64,000 nt of DNA, from positions 43,603-107,602 of the forward strand of contig NZ_PKGB01000008.1 in the NCBI RefSeq assembly GCF_002848135.1, read 5' to 3'. This document shows, piece after piece, positions 1 through 10,114 of the stretch (its first letter is position 1; each line of letters starts with the position of its first letter). The notes under the pieces were generated by a model. The model was not told the origin of the DNA and made no database searches. It saw nothing but the letters and a program-made list of their open reading frames with translations. The DNA is from Hydrogenovibrio sp. SC-1 (GTDB lineage: Bacteria; Pseudomonadota; Gammaproteobacteria; Thiomicrospirales; Thiomicrospiraceae). Position numbers and translations under genes: made by a program.

Positions 1-1
1 T

Positions 2-310
2 ATCGCCTTAATGCTAACGCCTGTTCTCATTCCACTATTGCATACCCCGATTATTGGTCTAGTGACCTTTGGCGCTGGCTTTATTGCAATGGGGATTCCC
101 GTTATTTTGCACCTCTCAACCTTACCGGTTGAGTGGGATGCCAGCTATAATCGCGCCTTGCCTCTATTGAAGGATGGCCAATACCTATCGCCTGCCGACC
201 TAAAAACGGCTCGGAAAATTTTACGCGCCTGTGCTCTAACTTATGTCGCCGCATCCTTATCCAGCCTATTTAACTTGTGGAAATGGTTACGTGCCATTAA
301 AGGGCGCTAA
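2..310 (+). CDS. Zinc metallopeptidase, YugP type (C-terminal part; 5' end outside window)
   Basis: The reading frame is open from base 2, so the gene starts before the window; about 103 C-terminal residues are visible. Two hydrophobic segments (a helix around IPLLHTPIIGLVTFGAGF and another near the end) and the phrase HLSTLPVEWDASYNRAL resemble the C-terminal half of the membrane-bound YugP/Zn_peptidase_2 family. The HExxH zinc site would lie upstream and is not visible, so activity cannot be judged. It converges with the next gene, and the two stop codons overlap. Confidence 0.75.
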   Translation: MALMLTPVLIPLLHTPIIGLVTFGAGFIAMGIPVILHLSTLPVEWDASYNRALPLLKDGQYLSPADLKTARKILRACALTYVAASLSSLFNLWKWLRAIKGR

Positions 311-1020
311 TGTGATTTGGCTCTGGCTAAGGCCCAAGCTTGAATTTTGAGATGGGGAAATTTCGTTTTCAAAGTTAGCGCCACTTGATTGAGAGTGCTA
401 CCCGTGGTCATGACATCATCTAAAATGGCCACTTGTTGGCAAGCGGATAATACGCTTTCAGCTTTGGGATTGACCGCAAAAGCACCATCCAGATTATGTT
501 GTCGTTGCTGAGCATTTAACAAGGCTTGCGCGACAGTCGGCTTGATGCGCTGAATCGCAAAAGGGAGAATCGGAACTTCGTCATCACCAACAAGGCCATT
601 GGCTAGCTCCAGTGCCTGATTAAAGCCTCTTTCCAATAATCGATCCCGATGTAATGGCACCGGAAGGATTGCATCAATTCCAGTCATCACCAATTGTGGT
701 CGCCAAAGCTGTGCCAACAGTCGACCTAAATGCAGCTGCTGCTCATACTTAAAGGAATGAATCAGATCCTGCACTACCGACGTATAATAGAATCCCGCTT
801 GAGTCTGCTCAAAGACCGGAGGGGTTTGTAAACAACGCCCACAAATGCCATCCACCGCCAAAGGTTCTGCACAGACAAAGCAGCTTTTTTGGTTAGCATC
901 GCTTGGCCGCGATAATTTCTGTAAATAAACATCCGCCAAATCCCAGTCTTGGGTTGGCTGACCACTTAACACACACTGAGGCGGAAACAGCCATTTTTCG
1001 AAGGATTCAAATTGCGTCAT
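307..1020 (-). CDS. comF: ComF/GntX family phosphoribosyltransferase-like protein
   Basis: A 237-residue ComF-type protein. The N-terminal third carries the zinc-finger-like cysteines (CVLSG, then CFVCAEP and ICGRC). The C-terminal part is a type I phosphoribosyltransferase fold with the PRPP-loop motif VAILDDVMTTGST. In competent bacteria ComF is needed for DNA uptake or processing; in E. coli the homologue GntX has other reported roles. I chose the ATG at 1020 rather than 1026 because the GAGGGG ribosome-binding sequence lies 8 nt upstream of it but only 2 nt from the earlier ATG. It is divergent from bioB, the usual gammaproteobacterial comF-bioB arrangement. Confidence 0.88.
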   Translation of the reverse strand: MTQFESFEKWLFPPQCVLSGQPTQDWDLADVYLQKLSRPSDANQKSCFVCAEPLAVDGICGRCLQTPPVFEQTQAGFYYTSVVQDLIHSFKYEQQLHLGRLLAQLWRPQLVMTGIDAILPVPLHRDRLLERGFNQALELANGLVGDDEVPILPFAIQRIKPTVAQALLNAQQRQHNLDGAFAVNPKAESVLSACQQVAILDDVMTTGSTLNQVALTLKTKFPHLKIQAWALARAKSH

Positions 1021-1041
1021 ATTCATTGCCCCTCTAATTCG

Positions 1042-1048
1042 TTATAAT
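1042..1048 (+). promoter_or_regulatory. Possible -10 element for the bio genes
   Basis: TATAAT lies about 35 bp before the bioB start in the short comF-bioB divergent gap. No good -35 hexamer sits 17 bp upstream, and I could not recognise a BirA operator, so this is a weak call. Confidence 0.3.
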
Positions 1049-1083
1049 AACCTATCCTTCGAACACTATGGAATGCAATAACA

Positions 1084-2100
1084 ATGACTTTGGGCGACAT
1101 TCGCAATGACTGGCAACTTGAAGAAATTCAAGAAATTATGAACCAACCGTTTAATGACCTGCTGTTTCAAGCACAAACGGTTCATCGCCGTTACTTCAAC
1201 CCCAATGAAGTCCAAACCAGCACCTTGGTCAATATCAAATCGGGGGGCTGTGCTGAAGACTGCGCCTATTGTTCACAAAGTGCTCGCAACCAAACTGAAG
1301 TTGAGAAAGAACACCTAATGGCGGTTCAAGAAGTCATTGAACAAGCCTTAGCTGCTAAAGAAAAAGGCGCAACTCGATTGTGTATGGGCGCCGCCTGGCG
1401 CAACCCGACCAAGAAAGACTTTCCTAAAGTATTAGAAATGGTGCGTGTGGTGAAAGACCTTGGTTTAGAAACCTGCTTGACTTTGGGGATGCTGAATGAT
1501 GATCAAGTTGCCCAGCTTAAGGAAGCGGGGCTTGATTACTACAATCACAACCTTGATACGTCTGAAGCGTTTTATCCCAAAATCATTACCACCCGCAATT
1601 ACCAAGATCGATTAGATACCATCGACAAGGTTCAAAAAGCCGGCATTAATGTCTGTTCGGGTGGCATTATCGGCATGGGTGAAGAGCACAAAGATCGTGC
1701 CGAGCTCATTCGCACCTTTGCCACTATGCGTTACCACCCAAATTCCGTTCCCATTAATTTACTGGTGCCGATTGAAGGCACACCTTTAGCGCACATGAAG
1801 GGCAAAACCGATGTCTTTGAATTTATCCGCGTGATTGCCACCGCGCGCATTGTCATGCCGCAAACCTATGTTCGTCTATCGGCGGGTCGTATGGAGCTGA
1901 GCGACGAAGCCCAAGCCATGTGCTTTTTTGCAGGTGCCAATTCCATTTTTTATGGTGATAAGCTGTTAACCACGGATAATCCGGAAGCGGGCCATGACGA
2001 ACAACTCTTTGCCAAACTGGGCATTCACGCCCAGCAAAATATCAAAGCGGAAATGGCTGCCCAAAAACTGGCGCAACAAGCCACCGACTTAACCGCTTAG
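1084..2100 (+). CDS. bioB: Biotin synthase
   Basis: A 338-residue radical-SAM enzyme that inserts sulfur into dethiobiotin, the last step of biotin synthesis. The CxxxCxxC cluster motif reads [13 protein letters not shown] near residue 55. The family phrases YYNHNLDTS and [11 protein letters not shown] and a [24 protein letters not shown] tail follow. The length is typical. It heads bioB-bioF-bioH-bioC, separated from bioF by only 5 bp, so these are very likely one transcript. bioA and bioD are not in the window. No clear Shine-Dalgarno precedes the ATG. Confidence 0.97.
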   Translation: MTLGDIRNDWQLEEIQEIMNQPFNDLLFQAQTVHRRYFNPNEVQTSTLVNIKSGGCAEDCAYCSQSARNQTEVEKEHLMAVQEVIEQALAAKEKGATRLCMGAAWRNPTKKDFPKVLEMVRVVKDLGLETCLTLGMLNDDQVAQLKEAGLDYYNHNLDTSEAFYPKIITTRNYQDRLDTIDKVQKAGINVCSGGIIGMGEEHKDRAELIRTFATMRYHPNSVPINLLVPIEGTPLAHMKGKTDVFEFIRVIATARIVMPQTYVRLSAGRMELSDEAQAMCFFAGANSIFYGDKLLTTDNPEAGHDEQLFAKLGIHAQQNIKAEMAAQKLAQQATDLTA

Positions 2101-2105
2101 TTCCC

Positions 2106-3299
2106 ATGACGATAGAGTCATTACAGTCGCGCTTTGCGCCGCGTTTGGCGCAGCGCCAAGCCGAATCGTTGCTGCGTAAGCGCCCCTTGGTGTCTTCTGC
2201 GCAATCTCCTGCAATGAATATTAATGGACTAGAGATTCTCAATTTTTCTTCCAACGATTATCTTGGCTTAGCCAATGCTGCCGACATTCGTCAAACCCTT
2301 TGTGAGGATGTATCGCTCAGTTATGGGGCTGGCGCGGCACACCTCGTTACAGGCCACCACCTCCAACACCATCGATTAGAAGATGAACTGGCCGACTGGT
2401 TAGACACTGAACGAACCCTGTTATTTTCTACGGGCTATATGGCGAACCTAGCGGTCCAACAGACCCTAATGCAAAAAGGGGATGTGATCTTGGGGGATAA
2501 ACTGAATCATGCATCATTGATTGATGGCGCCCTTCACTCCGAAGCGGATTTTAAACGTTATCCTCACAACGATATGGACATGCTAGAAAAAAGGCTACAA
2601 CAAGCACATTCCAAAGGACAACAAGCCCTGATTGTCACTGATGGCGTTTTCAGTATGGATGGTGATCTTTGCCCGCTTGCCGATATTCAAACACTAGCCC
2701 AAACTTACCAGGCCTGGTTATTTGTCGATGATGCGCATGCGCTAGGCGTACTAGGCGACCAAGGAAGAGGGAGTTTTGAACACTTTGGCCTCACCCCTGA
2801 CGACAATACTCTCATAATGGGCACCTTTGGTAAGGCATTCGGTACTTTTGGCGCTTTTGTCGCCGGCAGTAACACGGCGATTGAAGCCTTAATCCAATTT
2901 GCTCGTCCTTATATTTACACCACGGCCATGCCTCAATGGAATGCTTTGGCAACCCGAACCGCTTTAAAATTACTACAACAAGATAGCGAGCTCAGAGAGT
3001 CGCTCAAACAAAACATTAGCTATTTTAAGCAACAAGCACAAACCATGGGAATAGAACTCATGCCTTCTGACAGTGCCATTCAGCCGCTATTAATTGGCGA
3101 CAGTGCTTTGGCCGTTAAATGGTCTGATGCTTTGAAGCAACAAGGCTTTTGGGTCACCGCTATCCGACCACCAACGGTTCCGGTGAATACGGCTCGCTTA
3201 CGCATTACCCTGTCGGCTGCTCATACCCAGGATCACATTCATCAATTTTGTCAGGCTTTGGCGCATTGCCAAGCTGAATTTCCACTGACAACTCGGTAA
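2106..3299 (+). CDS. bioF: 8-amino-7-oxononanoate synthase
   Basis: A 397-residue PLP-dependent alpha-oxoamine synthase that condenses pimeloyl-ACP with alanine. Visible marks are FSSNDYLGLA near residue 50, SYGAGAAHLVTGHH, the cofactor-contacting DDAHALGVLG, and the PLP lysine in GTFGKAFGTFG. Length and order are normal for BioF. It follows bioB by 5 bp and precedes bioH by 9 bp. One CCAGGCCTGG palindrome lies inside the gene and is read as Gln-Ala-Trp. Confidence 0.97.
   Translation: MTIESLQSRFAPRLAQRQAESLLRKRPLVSSAQSPAMNINGLEILNFSSNDYLGLANAADIRQTLCEDVSLSYGAGAAHLVTGHHLQHHRLEDELADWLDTERTLLFSTGYMANLAVQQTLMQKGDVILGDKLNHASLIDGALHSEADFKRYPHNDMDMLEKRLQQAHSKGQQALIVTDGVFSMDGDLCPLADIQTLAQTYQAWLFVDDAHALGVLGDQGRGSFEHFGLTPDDNTLIMGTFGKAFGTFGAFVAGSNTAIEALIQFARPYIYTTAMPQWNALATRTALKLLQQDSELRESLKQNISYFKQQAQTMGIELMPSDSAIQPLLIGDSALAVKWSDALKQQGFWVTAIRPPTVPVNTARLRITLSAAHTQDHIHQFCQALAHCQAEFPLTTR
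2708..2717. repeat. CCAGGCCTGG palindrome (in bioF)
   Basis: An exact copy of the window-wide 10-bp palindrome, read in frame as QAW in bioF. Confidence 0.9.
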
Positions 3300-3308
3300 A
3301 ATAGCGCC

Positions 3309-4136
3309 ATGATTAAGACCACTTGTCACAGTGACATTCTAGATTCCGACCAAGCTGAATCCCTTACCCTGATTCATGGTTGGGGTGCTGACAACCAAAC
3401 CTGGTTGTCTTGGGCGAAAAATCAATTGCAGCCCCACTATCAATTACATCTGATTGAACTGCCAGGGTTTGGTCAAAGTCCTTCATTAGACTTGCCTAAA
3501 AACACCGATGACCAAAGCCTCAATGAAGCCTGGCTGATGGCTTTGGCAGAAGCCTTACCTGAACGTACCCATTTGTTAGGCTGGTCATTAGGCGGACTTC
3601 TAGCTCAACAATTGGCCGCACGCTACCCAGACAAAATACAAAGTTTGACCTGTCTGGCTTCGACCGCTCGCTTTACCCAAAATGATGGTTGGCAATGGGC
3701 GGTTAGTCCGCCATTGCTGGCAGATTTCATTCAAGCCTTGACCATCGAGGCGTCCACTGTGGTGAAAAAGTTTTGGCGGTTGCAATTACAGGGCAGTGAC
3801 AATGCTCGCCCCTTAATGAAACAATTGACCGCACAAATGCAAGATCGCCACTTGCCATCATTAACCGGTTTAATGCAGGGACTTCGCCTACTCAAAGCCA
3901 TTGACAATCGACAGTTACTTTCCCAGCTCAACTTGCCGACTTTGTGGCTACTCGGCGAAAAAGACCCGCTTATTCCCGCTGAGATACTGCAAGATATTCA
4001 AGCCCTGCAACCTCACAGTCAAATTCAAATTATTGAAGGCGCTAGCCATATGCCCTTTTTTTCTCACCCACAACCCACAGCGGAAGCACTGTTACAGTTT
4101 TTACACACCACTTCCCAGCATAAGGCACCTGCATAA
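3309..4136 (+). CDS. bioH: Pimeloyl-ACP methyl ester carboxylesterase
   Basis: A 275-residue alpha/beta hydrolase that releases pimeloyl-ACP from its methyl ester and so ends the BioC-BioH route to pimelate. The oxyanion region LIHGWGADNQTW, the nucleophile elbow GWSLGG (near residue 85), a late Asp (GEKDPLIP) and a C-terminal His (GASHMPFFSHP) give the expected triad. The gene lies between bioF and bioC; its TAA overlaps the bioC ATG (TAATG), which supports translational coupling. Confidence 0.95.
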   Translation: MIKTTCHSDILDSDQAESLTLIHGWGADNQTWLSWAKNQLQPHYQLHLIELPGFGQSPSLDLPKNTDDQSLNEAWLMALAEALPERTHLLGWSLGGLLAQQLAARYPDKIQSLTCLASTARFTQNDGWQWAVSPPLLADFIQALTIEASTVVKKFWRLQLQGSDNARPLMKQLTAQMQDRHLPSLTGLMQGLRLLKAIDNRQLLSQLNLPTLWLLGEKDPLIPAEILQDIQALQPHSQIQIIEGASHMPFFSHPQPTAEALLQFLHTTSQHKAPA

Positions 4137-5065
4137 TGACCCAGAGCTTCAGTCAAGCCCATATCAAACATCATTTTGACCATGCTGCCGTCCAGTATGA
4201 AGAAGCTGCGGTGTTGCAAAAGCAGGTCGCCCAAGAGGTTGATGACCGCCTGGATCTCATCACCATTCAACCTAATACCATATTGGATGTGGGCTCTGGC
4301 ACAGGCTTACTAACCCGCCATTTAGAGCAGCGCTATCCTAATGCTGACTGTATTGGCATCGACCTGTCCGATAAGATGGTGCAGATTGCGCAAAGTCGAG
4401 CCTTGCGCAAGCCGACAAACTGGCTCCAACGTATCGTAGGGCAAAAAGCCGCTCGCACCCATTTCATAAATGGCAATGCTTATCACTTACCGATAGTAGA
4501 CCAATCAGTCGATTTAATTGTGACGAACTTAATGTTGCAATGGTGTGATGATCTGGATAAAGTCTTTAATGAATTTCGGCGAGTTCTCAAACCCGAAGGG
4601 TTATTTATGATGACCACCTTTGGTCCCGACACCCTTAAAGAGTTACGCCAGGCCTGGTCAAATGTTGACGATGCGCAACATGTTAATACCTTTATTGATA
4701 TGCATGATATCGGGGATGCGTTGATTCGCAACGGCTTTGGTCAACCGGTTTTAGATGTTGAACACTTTACCTTAACCTATGACAAGCCACTTGGCGTTTT
4801 AAAAGATTTAAAGGCGATTGGCGCTACCCGTGTAGGGGCTTCCCAACCAAACCCAACTGGCTCAGGTTTAACGGGCAAACAGCGATTTACTCGGATGCTT
4901 GAAGCCTATGAATCGCAACGAATAGAAGGGCGTATCCCAGCGACCTTTGAAGTGGTACATGGCCATGCTTGGGCAAGCCAAGAAATTATCAAAGGGCCAC
5001 ACCGCAATCGGCAAGGGGTGGTTGAAATTTCGTTAGATGACATCCCGATTCAGCCTAGCCGTTAA
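4136..5065 (+). CDS. bioC: Malonyl-ACP O-methyltransferase
   Basis: A 309-residue SAM-dependent methyltransferase that methylates malonyl-ACP to disguise it for fatty-acid elongation toward pimelate. The SAM-binding motif is ILDVGSGTGLLTRHL near residue 47, followed by DLIVTNLMLQWCDDL. It is last in the visible bio cluster and pairs with bioH. A CCAGGCCTGG copy inside the gene is read as RQAWSN. The downstream gene is convergent 18 bp away. Confidence 0.96.
   Translation: MTQSFSQAHIKHHFDHAAVQYEEAAVLQKQVAQEVDDRLDLITIQPNTILDVGSGTGLLTRHLEQRYPNADCIGIDLSDKMVQIAQSRALRKPTNWLQRIVGQKAARTHFINGNAYHLPIVDQSVDLIVTNLMLQWCDDLDKVFNEFRRVLKPEGLFMMTTFGPDTLKELRQAWSNVDDAQHVNTFIDMHDIGDALIRNGFGQPVLDVEHFTLTYDKPLGVLKDLKAIGATRVGASQPNPTGSGLTGKQRFTRMLEAYESQRIEGRIPATFEVVHGHAWASQEIIKGPHRNRQGVVEISLDDIPIQPSR
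4648..4657. repeat. CCAGGCCTGG palindrome (in bioC)
   Basis: An exact copy followed by TCA, read in frame as QAW. Confidence 0.9.
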
Positions 5066-5082
5066 CCGGAAACACGCCATCG

Positions 5083-6135
5083 CTACCAAACTAAATTCAC
5101 GCCTAGAAAATGGTTAATGCCGTGCTCTTCAATTTGACTCTTCGCTTTTTGGGCAACACGCTGCATCGCCAGATCCATAGCATTTTCTTCTTTCACCAAA
5201 GCCTGACCTTTAAACGTCCAAGTTTCACCGCCCAATTGTTGATCATCACTCATAACGCGGTTGCGTAAATTGACACGAATAATTTTAAAACCATAAGCTT
5301 CAGAAACGGCCACATCCGTATTTAAATATAGGATGGAATTCTGACCAGCCCCATTGTATCCTGTGGGTAAGGGACTTTTTTGCACCTTAAACCCGGCTTG
5401 GGATAACGCGTTTTCAACCAAAGGTACAAACTTCTCACTGCCGGCATCCGCTTGTACCTCAATGACCAATTGATGTTTCAATTGCATCGCTTTTTCAATA
5501 AACCCCTGCAGATAACGACTAGCAGACACGCCATCAAAATGTGCATCCAAGGCTTGTAAAACCTTTAATCGTTGTGCCAAATCATCCACCTGAGCCTGGT
5601 GTTGCCCATAAAACACATAGGTTGCTAACAGTCGTTCAATCACTTGTTGCTTTTGCTGTGACTTCAATAACGCCAAGTCTTGATCAAATTGCGTTTTAAT
5701 ATCCGAGAATAATTGCGCGCGGGAAGCCGTCACCAAGGCCACGGTCTTGTCATAAGCCAGTCGCTTAATGTGTTTCAATTGATAGTTTCGGATTTCCGTA
5801 TTGGCCACACTGGCTTGAATACGTTTTTCTGACACCCTTTCAACACTTTCAAAGTCCTGCTTATGCACACTTAAACGGGTATCGAAACTGGCTGCTACCT
5901 CGATGCTGAGTTGTGATAATAAATCCACCAGTGCTGCTTGAATAGCTTCATCCCGAGTCTCCCCCTCACCAGCGCCAACCAATTGGCTCACATTGGCCGA
6001 CTGGGGTTGGGTATACCAAGTCGGATAAGCGATTGATGTCGGCGCTAACGGCTTAACTTCTGAGCTGCCACAGCCTGCTAACAAAACCATTGTCAATAAT
6101 CCTAGCCAAAAGGGAAGCTGTTTTGAAATGTTCAT
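5083..6135 (-). CDS. LPP20-family lipoprotein
   Basis: A protein of about 350 residues. The open frame extends 11 codons further upstream, but the ATG at 6135 gives a proper lipoprotein signal (hydrophobic stretch ending LLAGCGSS) and sits directly beyond the stop of the upstream gene. Residues of roughly 35-170 (YPTWYTQP, GAGEGETRDEAIQAAL) resemble the LPP20 lipoprotein domain; the rest is not assigned. It is the second gene of a lipoprotein pair with the CsgG-like gene upstream, which suggests a joint envelope function. The substrate is unknown. Confidence 0.75.
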   Translation of the reverse strand: MNISKQLPFWLGLLTMVLLAGCGSSEVKPLAPTSIAYPTWYTQPQSANVSQLVGAGEGETRDEAIQAALVDLLSQLSIEVAASFDTRLSVHKQDFESVERVSEKRIQASVANTEIRNYQLKHIKRLAYDKTVALVTASRAQLFSDIKTQFDQDLALLKSQQKQQVIERLLATYVFYGQHQAQVDDLAQRLKVLQALDAHFDGVSASRYLQGFIEKAMQLKHQLVIEVQADAGSEKFVPLVENALSQAGFKVQKSPLPTGYNGAGQNSILYLNTDVAVSEAYGFKIIRVNLRNRVMSDDQQLGGETWTFKGQALVKEENAMDLAMQRVAQKAKSQIEEHGINHFLGVNLVW

Positions 6136-6136
6136 T

Positions 6137-7144
6137 TTATTGTTCAAGTTGAGATTGAGCCTGTTCATATTGACGAATCACTAAATCAATTCGGCTAACG
6201 GCTTTATTAATCGCTTCAACAGGCTTCGTTTGAAGTCGATCTGCTAGTTGATAGAGGCGTTTCGCTCTGGCATATTCACCTTGCGCTTCCTTTACCACCC
6301 CTAAGTTATACGCAGCAACATAAGATTGCTCTTGCGTAGACGAAAGCAAGCGACTCAATAAGGGATCGGCTTTGTCGTAACGCCCCGCTTCGATAAACTC
6401 TAGTGCCACTTCCAAGGTTTTTTCCTGAGCCGCCGTATAATCAATATCGACATCCTCCAACAATTCCACTTCCATGGTTCGATACTGTGGTGTCAACATC
6501 GCAACAAACTGACGAGCAACTTCATTCGCCAAACTGTCTAAACCAGCCGAAATAGCGGGTAAACGCTGCATTTGATCAACACACGTATTCCAACTACGAT
6601 GCTTGGAAAAATTTTCCGCAACAATAATATCGCCGCGAGCAACATCCGTCATTTTCACGGTAGCGGCCAAAGTAATATTACGCCGGGTACAACGAACCTG
6701 ATAGCTTTGCAATTGCTGACATTTTTTATCCAAACAGCGAAAACGCTCCTCATAAAAGGTTTCATCTTGACCAGAGGCGGCACTGACCTCGCCACTGACA
6801 AACGCTTGTACACCGAGCAGCTGACCAGCTTCAACCAGGCGGTCTTCTTTCAGAACACCACTATATTGCAGACTTTGCTCTTTAATTAAGCGATCCACTT
6901 CATTCCGGCTAACCGTGGTAAAAAAAGGCTTGCCTTCCACTACCTGCTTCGACAATACCGTTTCAATTTTTGAGGACAACCCCACTTGATCGCCTTTAAA
7001 AGGAGATACGGCTATCTGTTTGGTTTCTGCAGCACGGCCAATTTTAGCGGGTTCTAATACCCTAATTTGAATGCTTGTCGTACAGCCGGTCAATGTCACA
7101 ATCATCACTGCCGACAAGAGAGCAAATATCACTTGGTTTCTCAA
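6137..7144 (-). CDS. CsgG-like lipoprotein with C-terminal TPR-like segment
   Basis: A 335-residue protein starting at TTG (7144), supported by an AGAGGAC ribosome-binding sequence 6-8 nt upstream. The signal ends in a lipobox (LTGCTT). The central part (IAVSPFKGDQVGL, VDRLIKEQ, GQLLGVQAFVSGEVS) resembles the CsgG/LpoB-type outer-membrane lipoprotein fold. The last ~80 residues contain a TPR-like unit (AAYNLGVVKEAQGEYARAKRLY). It overlaps the first codons considered for the next gene and is probably co-transcribed with it. No curli genes are nearby, so a curli role is unsupported. Confidence 0.72.
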   Translation of the reverse strand: MRNQVIFALLSAVMIVTLTGCTTSIQIRVLEPAKIGRAAETKQIAVSPFKGDQVGLSSKIETVLSKQVVEGKPFFTTVSRNEVDRLIKEQSLQYSGVLKEDRLVEAGQLLGVQAFVSGEVSAASGQDETFYEERFRCLDKKCQQLQSYQVRCTRRNITLAATVKMTDVARGDIIVAENFSKHRSWNTCVDQMQRLPAISAGLDSLANEVARQFVAMLTPQYRTMEVELLEDVDIDYTAAQEKTLEVALEFIEAGRYDKADPLLSRLLSSTQEQSYVAAYNLGVVKEAQGEYARAKRLYQLADRLQTKPVEAINKAVSRIDLVIRQYEQAQSQLEQ

Positions 7145-7167
7145 ATTCAGTCCTCTTTTAATGAGAA

Positions 7168-7183
7168 TTTCAAATCTTTGAAA
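7168..7183. repeat. 16-bp perfect palindrome between chemoreceptor and lipoprotein genes
   Basis: TTTCAAATCTTTGAAA lies just downstream of the chemoreceptor stop and upstream of the CsgG-like gene. There is no strong GC stem or T-tract, so an operator or a weak hairpin is possible. Confidence 0.3.
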
Positions 7184-7186
7184 GAA

Positions 7187-10036
7187 TCACTTTAGGCCTT
7201 TTGCTTTTTTGAAGCACTTGGCAAGTGCTTGAGCAGAGGCTCCTTCAACACGGAAGAATCCAACTTGTTGTCGCATTTGAGCCGCTTCATCTTTAAGCGT
7301 ATCTGCAGACGCCGCTGTTTCTTCGACCAAGGCTGCATTTTGCTGAGTCACTCTATCCAGACCTTCAATCGCATGGTTAATTTCTGAGACACTTTGCGCC
7401 TGCCCCGAACTGGCTTGGGCGATATCAGAGACCAACTGCTGCATTTTCAAGATCGCATCCAGTACCGAGGAAAATTCCTTCTCTGACTTCTGTACCAGGT
7501 GTTCACTATCCACCACCTGCTGACCACTGGTTTCAATTAGGTGACGAATTTCTTTAGCTGCTTCCGCCGACTTTCCAGCTAAGGTACGAACTTCTCCGGC
7601 CACGACAGCAAAGCCTCGGCCTTGTTCACCCGCACGAGCCGCTTCCACTGCCGCATTCAACGCTAATAAATTGGTTTGGAACGCAATGGAATCAATCAAG
7701 CCAATAATATCGGCAATCTTTTGGCTGGATTCAGACAAAGCTTGCATTGACTGAATGCTTTGCGCCATAACGGCCGCCCCATTATCTGCTTGTGACTTAG
7801 CTTCATCAGCCAAACTAGCGGCTTCTTTGGCACTTTGCGCGTTGTTCTGCACCATCTTCGTAATCGACTCCATCGATTGCACGGTCGATTGTAACGAAGC
7901 GGCCTGTTCTTGAATTCGATCCGAAAGATCTAAATTCCCTTGCGCGATTTGCTCGGAAGCGCCATTAACCGTATTAGAACTGGTCATCAACCCTAAAATA
8001 GCATGACTGACCTTATCCAAAGAACTGTTTAATGCCTTCTGCATCAATGCCAATTGGCCATCATATTGACCCGTCATGCGCTCGGTCAAGTCACCATTGG
8101 ATTGCGCAACAATCACTGCGACTGCATCATTCACACCCGTTTCCAACGCATCTAGCGATTGGTTAATATTGTTCTTTAATCCTTGCAAATCGCCCATCAA
8201 CTCAGCATTTAAACGGCTAGAAAAATCCCCTTCTGCAATAGATTTCATCGTAGCATTAATCCCCTGAACCGCTTCATCGGTTATCGACATGGCATTTTGC
8301 AGATCTCCCATCATAGTGGCAAAGGCACCTTTGAACTCTGCCGAAGAATCAAACTGATATTGAGCTGTTTTAAGATGATTAATGACCTTCTCTATTTCAG
8401 AAATCACTTGCTGTATGTTATCGACAGATTGATTTACATCCGTTTTCAGCAAGTTAAGGTCACCCTTAGCATCCTGCTCAATACGCTGTTCCAAGTCGCC
8501 CTTGGCTAGGGCTGAAATCATATCGGACACCCCAACCATTAATTGTTGTACCGAAGAAACATAATGGTTAAAGTTGCGCGCCATTTGCCCAATTTCATCT
8601 TCAACCAACACATCCGCTCTCACCGCCAGACTGCCCTCATCTGCCGCGCGCTTCAACTTCTGAGTCAGCCGTTTCATCGGTCCCAAAATAGAAGCCCGCA
8701 TTCTCAAAAAGACCTGAATCAATAACAGAATAAAGCCGCCGGACATGGCACCTTGAGCAACATAAATCATAAAATAGGTATCACTTAACAACTTATTCAA
8801 GATCACCATTGGTTCAGAGATAAGATGGGCACCTTCAATGCCCTCAGAATCCTTAATCTGATCAAACACCAACAATTGATTATCAACCACCGCATATCCA
8901 TCTGTAATCAGTTGTTGATGATTGGCCTGATTCAAAAGTGTTTTAACAGGCGATGTTTCAAACCCTTTGGCTAATGAAATGGCCTGCCCATCAAATGCCA
9001 AAGCCGCATAGGAATGATCTGAAGCCTTCTCTGCTGTTTCAATTTGGGTTAAGGGTAAATTCATCACCACCAGTCCTAACACCTTATCGCCATATGGAAC
9101 CGGAACTAGGGCTTGAACAAAACCACCCTCTTTTTGAAAATGTACTCGGGTCACTGGTTCTGACGGCATTTTCGGCGGGGCTATCTCCACCCCACTATTG
9201 GCGATTTTTTTCATTTTTGCATCGAAAATCGCCACCCCGATATTTTTTAGATCCGCCCGGTCCACATATTGTTGATAATTGACCTCAACAATTTGCCACA
9301 AAGCCGTTTCTTGATTATCGTAAAGGCCATAAATAACTGCGGAATTACCTGCAATCCCCACCGCATTCGTTAAAGCGACTTTACCAAGAGCATCGACTTC
9401 TGATTGCAGGTTGCCACTGAGCACGCTTTGGCGTTCAACAACTGCATCGGCATAAAGGTTATCTGCAACATTTTGTAGATACAGTTGCAAAATAATACTC
9501 CACATTATCGACATCACGACTAATGGAATCATGGTTTTCGCTAGAATCGATTTTTGAGGTAATGGACTCCAATCAGCAATTTTTTGCATCCACGGCTTCA
9601 TTACTGCGCCGCCTTTGATCAAAAGCTTACCCGAAGCAATCTGCTTATAAGCGGCTTCTGTTGCGGCTTTTTCAGCATCAGTAATGGGGTTACGAATCGA
9701 TTTATAGCCTGTCACCTTTCCATTTTGAATAATCGGCGCCACATTGGCTTCGACCCAATAATAATCACCGTTTTTACAGCGATTTTTCACCAGTTGATGC
9801 CAAGGTTCCCCCTTTTGTAAAGTTGCCCATAAGTCAGCAAATACAATTTCAGGCACATCAGGATGACGAATCATATTATGTGGCTGACCTTCTAACTCTT
9901 CTCTAGAGTAGCCACAAATTTTGATAAAATCTTCATTTGCATAGGTAATATTGCCTTGAAGATCTGTTTCCGAGACGAGTATATACCCTTCTGGCACCAC
10001 TTTTTCAGTCTGGGTGATGGGTAAATTTTTTCTCAT
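7187..10036 (-). CDS. Methyl-accepting chemotaxis protein with N-terminal PAS (Aer-like) domain
   Basis: A 949-residue transmembrane chemoreceptor. An N-terminal cytoplasmic PAS domain (about 10-125; [30 protein letters not shown]) resembles Aer redox sensors. A membrane helix (~165-190), a periplasmic region and a second helix (~425-447) follow. A HAMP domain and several HAMP-like repeats (~450-680) then lead to the conserved signalling hairpin with [20 protein letters not shown] and [15 protein letters not shown]. There is no C-terminal CheR-tethering pentapeptide. The ATG is preceded by GAGGAAG. Combining an Aer-type PAS with a periplasmic domain suggests two sensory inputs; the ligands are unknown. 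Confidence 0.92.
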   Translation of the reverse strand: MRKNLPITQTEKVVPEGYILVSETDLQGNITYANEDFIKICGYSREELEGQPHNMIRHPDVPEIVFADLWATLQKGEPWHQLVKNRCKNGDYYWVEANVAPIIQNGKVTGYKSIRNPITDAEKAATEAAYKQIASGKLLIKGGAVMKPWMQKIADWSPLPQKSILAKTMIPLVVMSIMWSIILQLYLQNVADNLYADAVVERQSVLSGNLQSEVDALGKVALTNAVGIAGNSAVIYGLYDNQETALWQIVEVNYQQYVDRADLKNIGVAIFDAKMKKIANSGVEIAPPKMPSEPVTRVHFQKEGGFVQALVPVPYGDKVLGLVVMNLPLTQIETAEKASDHSYAALAFDGQAISLAKGFETSPVKTLLNQANHQQLITDGYAVVDNQLLVFDQIKDSEGIEGAHLISEPMVILNKLLSDTYFMIYVAQGAMSGGFILLLIQVFLRMRASILGPMKRLTQKLKRAADEGSLAVRADVLVEDEIGQMARNFNHYVSSVQQLMVGVSDMISALAKGDLEQRIEQDAKGDLNLLKTDVNQSVDNIQQVISEIEKVINHLKTAQYQFDSSAEFKGAFATMMGDLQNAMSITDEAVQGINATMKSIAEGDFSSRLNAELMGDLQGLKNNINQSLDALETGVNDAVAVIVAQSNGDLTERMTGQYDGQLALMQKALNSSLDKVSHAILGLMTSSNTVNGASEQIAQGNLDLSDRIQEQAASLQSTVQSMESITKMVQNNAQSAKEAASLADEAKSQADNGAAVMAQSIQSMQALSESSQKIADIIGLIDSIAFQTNLLALNAAVEAARAGEQGRGFAVVAGEVRTLAGKSAEAAKEIRHLIETSGQQVVDSEHLVQKSEKEFSSVLDAILKMQQLVSDIAQASSGQAQSVSEINHAIEGLDRVTQQNAALVEETAASADTLKDEAAQMRQQVGFFRVEGASAQALAKCFKKAKGLK

Positions 10037-10114
10037 AAGTCGCTTCCTCGATAAATCATGCTGTTTTTATTACAATCATTTTTTTTAAATTTCTGGGTAA
10101 CCTAGGCGCTCATA

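Noticed and set aside
1027..1083. BirA or BioR operator before bioB
   Set aside because: No sequence close to a known biotin operator is visible; only a lone TATAAT.
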